From: Ruegeria profundi
GTDB taxonomy: Bacteria > Pseudomonadota > Alphaproteobacteria > Rhodobacterales > Rhodobacteraceae
Length of the DNA: 64,000 bases
NCBI RefSeq assembly: GCF_001507545.1
Contig: NZ_LQBP01000002.1
Span: 248,001 to 312,000, forward strand
Direction of reading: 5' to 3'
This document shows positions 44,375 through 52,576 of this stretch, piece after piece (the first letter of the stretch is position 1; every line of letters starts with the position of its first letter). A program made the position numbers and the translations under genes. Under the pieces are notes generated by a model. It did no database searches. It was not told the origin of the DNA and saw only the letters and a program-made list of their open reading frames with translations.

Positions 44375-45385
44375 TCAGTCGTAGCGCAGCTCCGTCGCCT
44401 TGCCGCGAAAGATCGTATATGACAAGACAGTGTACCCGGCGATGACGGGCAACACAAAAATCGCGCCGATAAGGATGATGAACAGGCTTTCTGGAGCACT
44501 GGCCGCCTCGTAAATCGTCAACTGCTCGGGGACGACGTATGGGTAGAAACTATAGGCCATCCCAAAGAACGCCAGCGTGAACAAAACAATCGACGCCGCA
44601 AACGGAAACCAGGCCCAACTGTCGTTCCTAGTCGGAAGGTGGCGTAAGGCGTACCACAGCAACGTGATCAAGATCCCGGACATCAGAGGCAGCGGCAACA
44701 GCAGGAAAAACTCGGGGAAGGTGAACCATTTCTCGAAGATACGAGGGCTGACTAACGGTGTCACCAATGAGACGGCACCGAGCCCGATAATAAGCCCCCA
44801 GATGCCCCCTTTGGCCCATCGAACGGCTTTTTCCTGTAGTTCTCCGTCGGTTTTGAGGATTATCCAGCAGGCACCGATGAACGAATACCCAACAGCCAGA
44901 AAAACAGCCGTAATCATCGCAAAGGCCCATGTGGCCCAACTGCTTTCCAATCCCATGATGTACTTACCCAGCATGAAGCCCTGCGCCAGGGCGGTCATCG
45001 AAGAACCCGCAAAAAAGGCCAGATTCCAGTAGTATTTGTGATGCGAGGGCGCTTTAACCCGAAACTCGAACGCAACGCCCCTTAGGATCAGACCGATCAG
45101 CATGATGGCAACTGGCAGGTAAAGCGACGTCAAGATCACCCCATGGGCGGTTGGAAAGGCCACCAGCAAAATACCGATGGCCAAAACCAACCATGTCTCG
45201 TTGGCGTCCCAGAACGGCCCGATCGAGGCGACCATCCGGTCTTTCTCCGCGTCATCGGCGAAGGGGAACAGGACCCCTACGCCAAGATCGAAGCCGTCCA
45301 ATATCACATAGACCAGGATCGACACCCCCATGAGTGCCGCAAAGGCAAGCGGCAGCCAGTGGGTTGGATCACCAAAAAGTTCCAT
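44375..45385 (-). CDS. cydB: Cytochrome bd-type ubiquinol oxidase subunit II
   Basis: A 336-residue membrane protein with eight or more helices. The early segment ILDGFDLGVGVLFPF (about 28-42) and FPTAHGVILTSLYLPV mark CydB/CioB. It pairs with CydA, encoded six bases upstream, to reduce O2 to water with quinol. No cydX-like small gene is visible after it, and no cydCD assembly ABC genes are in the window. Confidence 0.93.
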   Translation of the reverse strand: MELFGDPTHWLPLAFAALMGVSILVYVILDGFDLGVGVLFPFADDAEKDRMVASIGPFWDANETWLVLAIGILLVAFPTAHGVILTSLYLPVAIMLIGLILRGVAFEFRVKAPSHHKYYWNLAFFAGSSMTALAQGFMLGKYIMGLESSWATWAFAMITAVFLAVGYSFIGACWIILKTDGELQEKAVRWAKGGIWGLIIGLGAVSLVTPLVSPRIFEKWFTFPEFFLLLPLPLMSGILITLLWYALRHLPTRNDSWAWFPFAASIVLFTLAFFGMAYSFYPYVVPEQLTIYEAASAPESLFIILIGAIFVLPVIAGYTVLSYTIFRGKATELRYD

Positions 45386-45391
45386 CGCGTT

Positions 45392-46777
45392 TTACTCCGC
45401 CGGTACCGCTTTGACGCCCTGGGGCGCCGAAACGGGATCATTTTGCTGCGACAGGTTGGTTTTGGCCGCTTTACGGGCGAGGTAAAACAACACTCCGACA
45501 TAAGCAGCCAGCAGCAGCGCATAGATCATTAGATAAGCCGCCAAAGTGGTTCCAACCATCGGGGCGGGAACGTCCGCCACCGCCTGTTCCGTCGTCAACA
45601 CGCCATGCACAAGCCACGGCTGGCGACCAATTTCGGTCGTGTACCAACCCGCCAGAGTGGCAACCCACCCTGAAAAGGCCATCGGCACCAGCACCACCTG
45701 CATCAGCTTTGGCACCCCACCCGGCCCGCGGCCCCGCCGCATGAACCAGAGCGCGGACCAACTGAGCAAAAGCATGGTAATGCCTGTGCCCACCATAACG
45801 CGGAATGACCAGAAAACGGGCGCAACCGGCGGATGAAGAACGGTGCCATCCTCGGACACGAAATCGTTCAGGCCCGGCACAACACCATCGGCCTTGTGCG
45901 TCAGGATGATCGAGGCAAGGTTCGGGATGCTGACCTCATGGTGGTTTTCCCGCGACTCCTCGTCCGGTAAAGCAAACAACACCAACGGGACGTTGGATTT
46001 GGTCTCCCAGTTGCCTTCCATGGCTGCCACTTTCTGGGGCTGATACTCCAGTGTGTTCAGGCCGTGCAGGTCGCCCATGTAGATTTGCACCGGGATCAGC
46101 AGCGCGCCGAGCCACGCCCCGGTTTTGAACGTGGCTCGCACGTCCGAACCACGGTCTCCGACCAGCCAGCGAAAAGCTGACAGGCCAAGGATCAAAAACG
46201 CCACTGTCAGGCCACTTGCCAACAGCATATGGGTCAAACGGTATGGCATCGAGGGGTTGAAAATGATCGCCCACCAATCTGTCGCGAAGGCCACGCCGTC
46301 GCGCATCTCAAACCCTGCGGGCGTGTGCATCCAGCTGTTCAGAACCAGAATCCAGAACGCGGACATGGTCGTACCAAACGCCACAAGAAAAGTTGCGGTC
46401 GTGTGCAGCCAGTTCGGCACCTTTGAAAAGCCAAACAGCATGATGCCAAGGAACACGGCCTCAAGGAAAAACGCGGTTAGAATTTCGTAGGCCAGCAACG
46501 GCCCTGCGATGTTTCCGACAGCCTCCATAAAGCCCGGCCAATTGGTTCCGAATTGGAAAGACATCGTAATTCCGGAAACGACACCCATCGCGAAGGACAA
46601 GGCAAAGACCTTGACCCAGAAACGATAGGCTTGCATCCACTTCTCATCCCCGGTTGCGTTGAAGCGCAGCTTGAAAAACAGCAGCACCCAACCCAATGCG
46701 ATCGTGATCGTCGGGAATAGAATATGAAACGATATATTCGCCCCAAATTGAATTCGGGACAGCAGTAATGTGTCCAT
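45392..46777 (-). CDS. cydA: Cytochrome bd-type ubiquinol oxidase subunit I, cyanide-insensitive type
   Basis: A 461-residue CydA homologue. Heme ligands are visible: His near residue 18 (ISFHILFPT), His near 185 (RLTHMLLAS) and Met in the late helix. The quinol motif QPQKVAAMEGNWE is near 245, and the short Q-loop, together with GWYTTEIGRQPW near 380, places it in the cyanide-insensitive oxidase (CIO) group rather than the long-loop E. coli type. These oxidases give respiration under cyanide, NO or low O2. The nearby NO-response genes fit such a role. Confidence 0.93.
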   Translation of the reverse strand: MDTLLLSRIQFGANISFHILFPTITIALGWVLLFFKLRFNATGDEKWMQAYRFWVKVFALSFAMGVVSGITMSFQFGTNWPGFMEAVGNIAGPLLAYEILTAFFLEAVFLGIMLFGFSKVPNWLHTTATFLVAFGTTMSAFWILVLNSWMHTPAGFEMRDGVAFATDWWAIIFNPSMPYRLTHMLLASGLTVAFLILGLSAFRWLVGDRGSDVRATFKTGAWLGALLIPVQIYMGDLHGLNTLEYQPQKVAAMEGNWETKSNVPLVLFALPDEESRENHHEVSIPNLASIILTHKADGVVPGLNDFVSEDGTVLHPPVAPVFWSFRVMVGTGITMLLLSWSALWFMRRGRGPGGVPKLMQVVLVPMAFSGWVATLAGWYTTEIGRQPWLVHGVLTTEQAVADVPAPMVGTTLAAYLMIYALLLAAYVGVLFYLARKAAKTNLSQQNDPVSAPQGVKAVPAE

Positions 46778-46957
46778 CTCACACCTGTATGTGGTTCGTT
46801 TGATAGACAGTTAGCGTTGGTTATTGAGGGTAAAAGACACCCTGCGACAGCCCGTCATGCGGCACAGTATCCCATGCGAACTACGGCCCATTCATACCAC
46901 TGCTATGAATGCGATTTTTCGAATTGATGGTGAAAAATCCACCTCGTGTTGGGTTGC

Positions 46958-47240
46958 TCAGCTGACTGACCCGATCAACAGTGCGTCCGAGAACAGGCGA
47001 CCACCGATCTTGAGCGCCGTTTCCTCCGAGATTTGCTGAACCAGGGCCGGGTTTATGATACTTTCTGCGAACAGTGCTGCCGAACCTTCAGCCGTCAGTT
47101 GAGTAATCAGGACTGCAACGTCTTGTGCCGAAGGTTCAGCCTCGGTATCAATGGCGACGGGTGCGAGGAAGTTCATGTCGTAAGCATCCGACAAGCCCCC
47201 AACGTGTCATGCGCGGTCACACCACGCGCTGTCCGCAGGG
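46958..47240 (-). pseudogene. Frameshifted remnant of a zinc/manganese ABC substrate-binding protein
   Basis: On the minus strand, one frame reads VTAHDTLG (47197-47220), matching the conserved VTxHDxxGY motif of cluster A-I metal-binding proteins. After a run of five G residues (plus-strand C at 47196-47200) the match continues in another frame as LSDAYDMNFLAP, then TEAEPSAQDVA and LFAESIINPALVQQISEETALKIGG, ending LFSDAL and a premature stop. This is the C-terminal third of an AztC/ZnuA/MntC-like protein with a one-base frameshift. The N-terminal part is not found upstream and the last 20 residues are lost. Confidence 0.75.
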
Positions 47241-47607
47241 TCGGGGATCAATGACTTGCAAGTCAACGCTTTCCAAATCTTTCCGAGGTCTGTGCCCAGT
47301 GGACGATCTTGGGACGGCTTTCTGCCTACGGTTGCGGGGACAGCTTTGGATTTGGCCAGATCGCTGTACCAAATTCCATTCTTCTTAGCACGTCTCGCGC
47401 ATGGAACCACCGCGCCTTATGCGCTTCAAATCATGCGGTCGGTCAGGGTTTTTCAACATGAGAAGCAGATTATACCGCTGGGACAGGGCAGTTGGCTTCT
47501 TTTTTACGCGGCGTGAGGCTGAGTAGAGTGATTTTGGCCAGAACCACTTGCGTTAGACAGCCAGGCACGGGCTGGGCGTATTGGCACGGATTGCCGCAGT
47601 GGGCACC
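47241..47607. other. Degenerate intergenic region
   Basis: About 370 bp between the binding-protein remnant and the WYL regulator. Both strands have short open frames without motifs or ribosome sites. It may hold decayed N-terminal sequence of the same metal-binding protein, but I could not align any of it with confidence. Confidence 0.4.
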
Positions 47608-48318
47608 TTAGCCCCTTATCCCGTCCTCATAGCGTTTGCGTTCAGCGTCCGCGGCCCTGCGCCATTCGGTCCGCAACAGATCCATGCGACGTGGGATTGG
47701 CGTATCAAGAACTTCCGCTTCGACGATCCGCTCGGTCCGGAAGTAGCGAAAGCCTTGGCGCAACTCGCACCACGCGGCAATGATCCGGCTGGTGTCTCGA
47801 TAACCCAGAAGAACTGGCCAGATCACCCGGCGCGAATGTCGACCTGTGAAATCTGTATAAACAAGAGAAATCTTCTTGCGGTGCCGAATGGCCCGGCGGA
47901 TGGATGCAGCCCCAAGCGTCTCCTCCGGCTGGCCTACCGGAGCAACGCTGACCACTGGCTCTAGAAACGAGGTTCGGTATTTTGCAGGCGCAACGGTTTC
48001 CAACTTTGTGATCAGCTTTTCAGCGGCCACCGCGAGTTCGGGTTCACCCCGTGTTTGGACCCACATGACCCCGAGCATGACCGCCTCGATCTCATCCGGT
48101 GTCAGCATCAGCGGCGGCATGTGGAAACCCGGCTCAAGGATATAGCCGACACCGGCTTCACCGGTGATTGGCACACCCTGCGCGATCAGAGCGGCCATAT
48201 CCCGGTAGACCGTACGCTTTGTGACACCCAATTCGGCCCCAATAGACTGGGCCGAGATTGGCGCCTTCGCGCGTCTCAGAATTTCGATGATTTCGAACAG
48301 CCTGTCACCGCGTCGCAT
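47608..48318 (-). CDS. YafY-type HTH regulator with WYL domain
   Basis: A 236-residue regulator: N-terminal HTH_11 (about residues 1-58, RGDRLFEIIEILRRAKAPISAQSIGAELGVTKRTVYRD) and a C-terminal WYL-type domain (about 135-215). The start at 48318 directly precedes the conserved MRRGDRLFEI. Such regulators are often divergent from a VOC (glyoxalase-fold) gene that they control; here the expected partner on the right is truncated. The ligand is unknown. Confidence 0.88.
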   Translation of the reverse strand: MRRGDRLFEIIEILRRAKAPISAQSIGAELGVTKRTVYRDMAALIAQGVPITGEAGVGYILEPGFHMPPLMLTPDEIEAVMLGVMWVQTRGEPELAVAAEKLITKLETVAPAKYRTSFLEPVVSVAPVGQPEETLGAASIRRAIRHRKKISLVYTDFTGRHSRRVIWPVLLGYRDTSRIIAAWCELRQGFRYFRTERIVEAEVLDTPIPRRMDLLRTEWRRAADAERKRYEDGIRG

Positions 48319-48319
48319 A

Positions 48320-48568
48320 TGGGGTCCTTTCGACATCGAAGGCGGTTGGTTCGCCATCGTGTCTCGGGACCGGTACGCACCCGGGGCTGAGCCTGGGTCA
48401 GGCGCGGTTCCCTATCTGCAAGCTGCCGATCTTGAAGTGCTTCAATCCCGCGTCGTGGCAACCGGTGCCGCAGCACCCGAAATAATCAAAGAGCCCGGTA
48501 TCCACCTTCTCAAGATCACTGATCCCAACGGCCAATTGATCGAATTCTTCAAGCTGACCGGCAAGTGA
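48320..48568 (+). pseudogene. Truncated VOC (glyoxalase/dioxygenase fold) gene, 3' half
   Basis: From about 48335 the frame reads GGWFAIVSRDRYAP...VPYLQAADLEVLQSRVVATGA...LKITDPNGQLIEFFKL, a single beta-alpha-beta-beta-beta module of a VOC protein ending in a normal C-terminus. The N-terminal module is missing: upstream, the same frame only mirrors the opposite-strand WYL regulator, and no start codon lies at the module edge (nearest in-frame ATG at 48287). I interpret it as a 5' deletion that joined the gene to the regulator promoter region. Confidence 0.6.
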
Positions 48569-48615
48569 CGACAGCGAAAAACACAATCGGACACGCTTAA
48601 AAAAGGAAATTTACA

Positions 48616-48972
48616 ATGCAAATGAACTACTGCGTTATCGGGACGAATGACATGGACGCTGCGACACGGTTCTACGACCGACTTTTCGATCGTTCCGGAA
48701 TGAATCGCGTCTCGCCCAGTGAGAGGATGACGTATTGGTTGGGCGAAGGTTCTGCCTTTGCGGCCGCCATCCCTTTTGACAAGCAGCCCGCCACCAATGG
48801 CAACGGCACCATGGTCGGCTTTAGCGTGGGATCACCCGAGGAGGTCGAGAGGCTCTACACTCTTGCAATCGCGTTAGGCGGGACATGCGCGGGCGAGCCG
48901 AAACTGCGTGGCCCACGATTTTCAGCATATGTACGGGATCTCGACAGGAATAAGCTGTGCCTTTCGGATTAG
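48616..48972 (+). CDS. VOC family protein (glyoxalase-like)
   Basis: A 118-residue VOC-fold protein with two beta-alpha-beta-beta-beta modules: YCVIGTNDMDAATRFYDRLF near residues 5-24 and FSAYVRDLDRNKLCLSD at the end. The usual VRDPDGN metal-ligand segment is VRDLDRN, and the first module lacks the common His ligand, so catalysis is uncertain. An AAGGAAA ribosome site precedes the ATG. It follows the truncated VOC gene by 47 bp, and both may once have belonged to the regulon of the WYL regulator. Confidence 0.8.
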   Translation: MQMNYCVIGTNDMDAATRFYDRLFDRSGMNRVSPSERMTYWLGEGSAFAAAIPFDKQPATNGNGTMVGFSVGSPEEVERLYTLAIALGGTCAGEPKLRGPRFSAYVRDLDRNKLCLSD

Positions 48973-49193
48973 CGTATTGAAACTCCGCTGGTCGACTAGC
49001 AATCAGGTAAAACGCGACCGGACGTCCGATTGCCGTCGTCTCCTTTGTATCATCACGTTGGCCACAGAGTGCACGGCGCGCCCGCGAAACGAAACAATGC
49101 GGCGTCATATCGCATCGTTTCACAGTGGTTTTTTGGTCCCTCGGACTACGTTCTTCCCGGACTGAACTGATAACTTTCAGGAAGAAAAACCAC

Positions 49194-49652
49194 ATGCCCA
49201 AGGATGACGATCAGGCGGTTCGAAAGCAAAACACTTGCGGAGCAAATGACACGGCCCCGCAACGTGCCACTGTGTATTTTGATGGCTCCTGCCCGCTCTG
49301 TTCCCTTGAAATAGGGTATTATGCCTCTTGCGAAGGCGCAGATGGCTTACGGTTTGTGGATGTTTCAGACCCTGACGCACAGCTTGCAGAGGGGCTCTCG
49401 CAGGACAAAGCAATGGCAAGGTTTCACGTGCAATTGCCTGATGGAACGCTTGTGTCCGGAGCAAATGGGTTTGTCGCCGTTTGGCAGGCGTTGCCCAAGT
49501 GGCGGTGGCTTGCGCGTGTAGCTCAACTTCCCGGCGCGGTGCAGGTGATGGAGGTTGCCTATCGCATGTTCCTTCCCCTGCGACCGATACTGTCACGGAT
49601 CGCCTCGCGATTGGGGGCTAAGCCGAAGAAACACTCGGATACCACCGTATGA
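49194..49652 (+). CDS. Thiol-disulfide oxidoreductase-like DCC family protein (DUF393)
   Basis: A 152-residue protein with the DCC motif YFDGSCPLCSLEI near residues 28-40 in a thioredoxin-like first strand, an LVSGANGFVAVW segment and a hydrophobic C-terminal helix. DCC proteins are thought to be redox-active or to bind thiols. The ATG at 49194 is preceded by AGGAAG. It overlaps the next gene (ATGA) and starts a three-gene membrane-related operon. Confidence 0.85.
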   Translation: MPKDDDQAVRKQNTCGANDTAPQRATVYFDGSCPLCSLEIGYYASCEGADGLRFVDVSDPDAQLAEGLSQDKAMARFHVQLPDGTLVSGANGFVAVWQALPKWRWLARVAQLPGAVQVMEVAYRMFLPLRPILSRIASRLGAKPKKHSDTTV

Positions 49653-50500
49653 CCAGTCCAGGCGATGGTCATTTAAAGCGATTGGTCAGGCTTGCAAGCG
49701 GTGCATTGAACCCCGAACCGGGCGCTGGCCGGATCATGTTGGCACTTTGTTTTGGCGTTGTTACCCATATCGTTTTTGCACTGGCGGTTGTCGCTATGGT
49801 CGTCGCGATGTTCTTCGGCATGAGCGAAAGCCTTGGCACGGTGCCGTGGCCAGCCGCCGCACTTACCAACGCGCTGCTGATTTTGCAGTTTCCTTTAGCC
49901 CACTCTCTTTTGCTGACCGGCCGTGGTATGAAATGGCTGGCCCGTTTTGTCCCCGGCCCACACGGTGCAACTCTGGGCACGACAACTTACGCCATGATCG
50001 CTTCACTACAACTTCTGGCTCTTTTTGTTCTATGGACCCCAAGCGGTATTGTTTGGTGGCAGGCGGAGGGGTGGGCATTTTATCTTGTCACAGCATTGTA
50101 CGTGGCGTCCTGGGCATTGCTGATCAAAGCCAGTTGGGACGCGGGTGCCGAAGTTCAGTCGGGTGCTCTGGGCTGGATGTCCCTGATGCAAAATAAAAAG
50201 CCCGTGTTCCCTGACATGCCGACAACAGGCTTGTTCCGCGTGATACGGCAGCCGATATACGTTGCCTTCGCATTGACGTTGTGGACGGTCCCAACGTGGA
50301 CCCCTGACCAGCTTGCCCTTGCAATCGCGCTTACGACCTATTGTCTTGCGGCGCCGATGTTGAAAGAGCGTCGGTTTGAAAAACGTTTTGGTCGCCGCTT
50401 TGAAGACTACAAAAAAGACGTCCCCTACGCCGTTCCAAAGCTGAGATTCACGGGCCGTTCTTCGGCGCTGGGTCTTCGGCGTCCCGCTTCCAAGAATTAG
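49649..50500 (+). CDS. Isoprenylcysteine methyltransferase/NnrU-like membrane protein
   Basis: A 283-residue integral membrane protein with about six helices. The C-terminal part contains TTGLFRVIRQPIYVAFALTLW and ERRFEKRFGRRFEDYKKDVP, the S-adenosylmethionine-binding pattern of ICMT/PEMT-like methyltransferases. The N-terminal half resembles NnrU-type helices. It overlaps the DCC gene (ATGA), and a DUF4149 gene follows 18 bp later. The substrate is unknown; a phospholipid, isoprenoid or thiol is possible. Confidence 0.75.
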   Translation: MTSPGDGHLKRLVRLASGALNPEPGAGRIMLALCFGVVTHIVFALAVVAMVVAMFFGMSESLGTVPWPAAALTNALLILQFPLAHSLLLTGRGMKWLARFVPGPHGATLGTTTYAMIASLQLLALFVLWTPSGIVWWQAEGWAFYLVTALYVASWALLIKASWDAGAEVQSGALGWMSLMQNKKPVFPDMPTTGLFRVIRQPIYVAFALTLWTVPTWTPDQLALAIALTTYCLAAPMLKERRFEKRFGRRFEDYKKDVPYAVPKLRFTGRSSALGLRRPASKN

Positions 50501-50518
50501 AACAGGGAAAGTCTGCAC

Positions 50519-50917
50519 ATGCTTGAATTTGCACTTCTTGTCACCGCTCTGATGTTTGGTGGGACGACGCTCTATTCCTTCGGGTTTGCCGCGTTCGTTT
50601 TCACGGCTCTCCCGGCGGAAACGGCGGGGCCGCTTATTCGACGTGCATTCCCGTATTTCTACTTGTTCGTGCTGGCAACCTCGGCGGTGGCTGCCATCCT
50701 TCTGATCGCCAGAGACCCGATTTCCAGCGCATCCATGGGTGTAATTGCGGTGACGACGGTTTTCGCACGGCAGGTTCTGATGCCCGCGATCAATGCTGCA
50801 ACGGATTCAGGAGATAAAAGCCGATTTAAACGGCTTCATACTTTGTCCGTAGTGATAACATTGGCGCATATCGGCTGCGCAGCCTTCGTCATAATACGTC
50901 TTGCCGGTCAATCCTGA
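50519..50917 (+). CDS. DUF4149 membrane protein
   Basis: A 132-residue, four-helix membrane protein (about residues 3-30, 47-66, 73-95, 111-129). LIRRAFPYFYLF, then ARQVLMPAINAATD and RFKRLHTLSVV match the TMEM205-like DUF4149 family. The function is unknown. It is the third gene after DCC and the ICMT-like protein. It converges on the LOV gene nine bases away. Confidence 0.8.
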   Translation: MLEFALLVTALMFGGTTLYSFGFAAFVFTALPAETAGPLIRRAFPYFYLFVLATSAVAAILLIARDPISSASMGVIAVTTVFARQVLMPAINAATDSGDKSRFKRLHTLSVVITLAHIGCAAFVIIRLAGQS

Positions 50918-50926
50918 TTGTTTTCA

Positions 50927-51319
50927 TCACACAGGGTTCTGGGCTCCGGCAAAAAACATCAACTGCCCCTGTCCATCGTAAATTGGGCGGATGCGCAGAC
51001 GGTTTACGAATGGCGTTCCGTCTTTGCGATAGTTCAGAATGTCGATTGTAAATCGTGTTTGCGCCTTAAGCCCCATACGGATGGCTTCGATTGTCCAAGG
51101 ACTGGTGTCAGGTCCTTGCAGAAAACGGCAATTTCGCCCCAAGGCCTCTTCAACGCTATAACCCGTCTGCTTTTCGAATTCGTCGCTGACAAAAATCATG
51201 GGATTGTCGGGTTGCGATGGATCGGAAAACACTACGCTCATTTCGACTTCATCCGTTTCCAAAAGGGATCGCATGTAATCCGTATCTATGTCGCGATGGG
51301 TCATACTGTCATCCTTCAT
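50927..51319 (-). CDS. Short LOV-domain blue-light photoreceptor
   Basis: A 130-residue protein that is almost only a LOV domain. The flavin-adduct motif GRNCRFLQG is complete (Cys at about residue 63), followed by the FMN-contacting Arg/Gln and Asn residues of the family (NYRKDGTPFVNRLRIRPI, then FFAGAQ). Short helices flank it, and no kinase or output domain exists. Comparable short LOV proteins occur in Dinoroseobacter and Pseudomonas. The start may be the Met at residue 6 (51304). It lies between DUF4149 and a LysR gene. Confidence 0.92.
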   Translation of the reverse strand: MKDDSMTHRDIDTDYMRSLLETDEVEMSVVFSDPSQPDNPMIFVSDEFEKQTGYSVEEALGRNCRFLQGPDTSPWTIEAIRMGLKAQTRFTIDILNYRKDGTPFVNRLRIRPIYDGQGQLMFFAGAQNPV

Positions 51320-51457
51320 TCAAACATCTGTATTTTATAGACTTCCCGATACAACTGATCAACGGCGTCGGTTAAGCGTCGCATAGAGGTCGTCGCAAAC
51401 GAGTTGTGCGCCGCTTCGTCTCGGTCACTCGGCAAACCCACCACACTGTTGCAAGTC

Positions 51458-52375
51458 TTATTCGCCGAAATCCCTGTCCCAAGGCGGCAAATCCCCCCCG
51501 AGATGTTCCAGTATGAAGTCGATGAAAACACGCACCTTCGCAGGCAAATGACGACGCTCTGGATAGATGGCATAAAGCGTCTGTGACGGTAGTGGACATT
51601 CTGGCAGCACTCTTTCCAGCCGTCCCGCCACAAGATCTGGCCCTGCCGTGAAGGTCGGCAATCGTCCGATACCCGTTCCGCCAAGGATCGCCTCACGCAG
51701 GGCATCCCCGTTATTCACTCTGTAGCTGCCGGTGGGGCGAAAGGTTTTGGTCTTGCCTCCGAACTGAAAAACCCATTCCTGGAAGTCCCGGCTGTAGGAA
51801 TACTGCAAGCAGTTGTGGCCGTTCAGATCACTAATCGTTTCCGGCCTTCCATGCCGCTCCAGGTATTCTGGTGAGGCCGCCAGAACATTGCGTAAAGGTG
51901 CGATTTTACGCGCAACAAGCATCGAATCTGCCAACGTGCCGCCGCGCAAAGCCAGATCAAAGCCGTCAGCAAACAAATCGATCACCCGGTCATCCATCAC
52001 CATATCGACGGTCACGCCCGGATACCGCCGCAAAAACGCGGACATGAGCGGCGCGATGTGCAAGCGCCCGAAAACCATTGGTACGTTCACCTTCAGGCGT
52101 CCTTTGGGCGAATCCTGAAGGGCCAGAACGCTGTCTTCAGCCTCACGCGCCGCATCAAGCGACCTGACTGCATGCGAATAGAAATGCTCGCCCGCCTCGG
52201 TCAGGCTGACGTTGCGTGTAGATCGGTGAAACAGCTGCGCGCCCAGTCGTTTTTCAATCTGCGTAACCCTTTTGCTGACTGCGGATTTCGACACCCCCAG
52301 CCGACGCGCCGCAGCAGCAAATCCTTGCGTTTCGGCAACCGCCACAACAACCGGGATATCGCCCATTCCTTCCAT
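51458..52375 (-). CDS. LysR-family transcriptional regulator
   Basis: A 305-residue LysR protein: helix-turn-helix at about residues 5-63 (FAAAARRLGVSKSAVSKRVTQIEKRLG), effector domain from about 90 with MVFGRLHIAPLM and a DLALRGGTLADSMLVAR segment as in the CrgA/AaeR-like branch. It is divergent from the secreted orphan gene at 52577 with about 200 bp between, making that gene a likely target. I see no clear operator. Confidence 0.88.
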   Translation of the reverse strand: MEGMGDIPVVVAVAETQGFAAAARRLGVSKSAVSKRVTQIEKRLGAQLFHRSTRNVSLTEAGEHFYSHAVRSLDAAREAEDSVLALQDSPKGRLKVNVPMVFGRLHIAPLMSAFLRRYPGVTVDMVMDDRVIDLFADGFDLALRGGTLADSMLVARKIAPLRNVLAASPEYLERHGRPETISDLNGHNCLQYSYSRDFQEWVFQFGGKTKTFRPTGSYRVNNGDALREAILGGTGIGRLPTFTAGPDLVAGRLERVLPECPLPSQTLYAIYPERRHLPAKVRVFIDFILEHLGGDLPPWDRDFGE

Positions 52376-52576
52376 CGTCCCTCTCCAGCTTTGGGTGATT
52401 TTTTCTCAACATTCGGTTTCATAATAGCCGGATTATCTGCGTCATGGAAACCGATTAGATTTACAGAGCCATCCAGAAGAAACCATGCGGCAGTGCAAAA
52501 CCGTGCCGCAGATTGTCCCTGTTTTTTGGCACCCACCCAGGGACGCCCTGTGAAACCTGAACTGGAGAAATCCACC

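Noticed and set aside
51316-51705. Minus-strand open frame of 129 codons overlapping the LysR gene 3' end
   Set aside because: Most of it is out of frame with the confident LysR gene on the same strand; Arg/Ser/Cys-rich as expected for a shadow frame.
52058-52576. Long N-terminal extension of the secreted protein frame
   Set aside because: The extension runs antisense to the LysR gene, while an internal ATG gives a perfect signal peptide and ribosome spacing.
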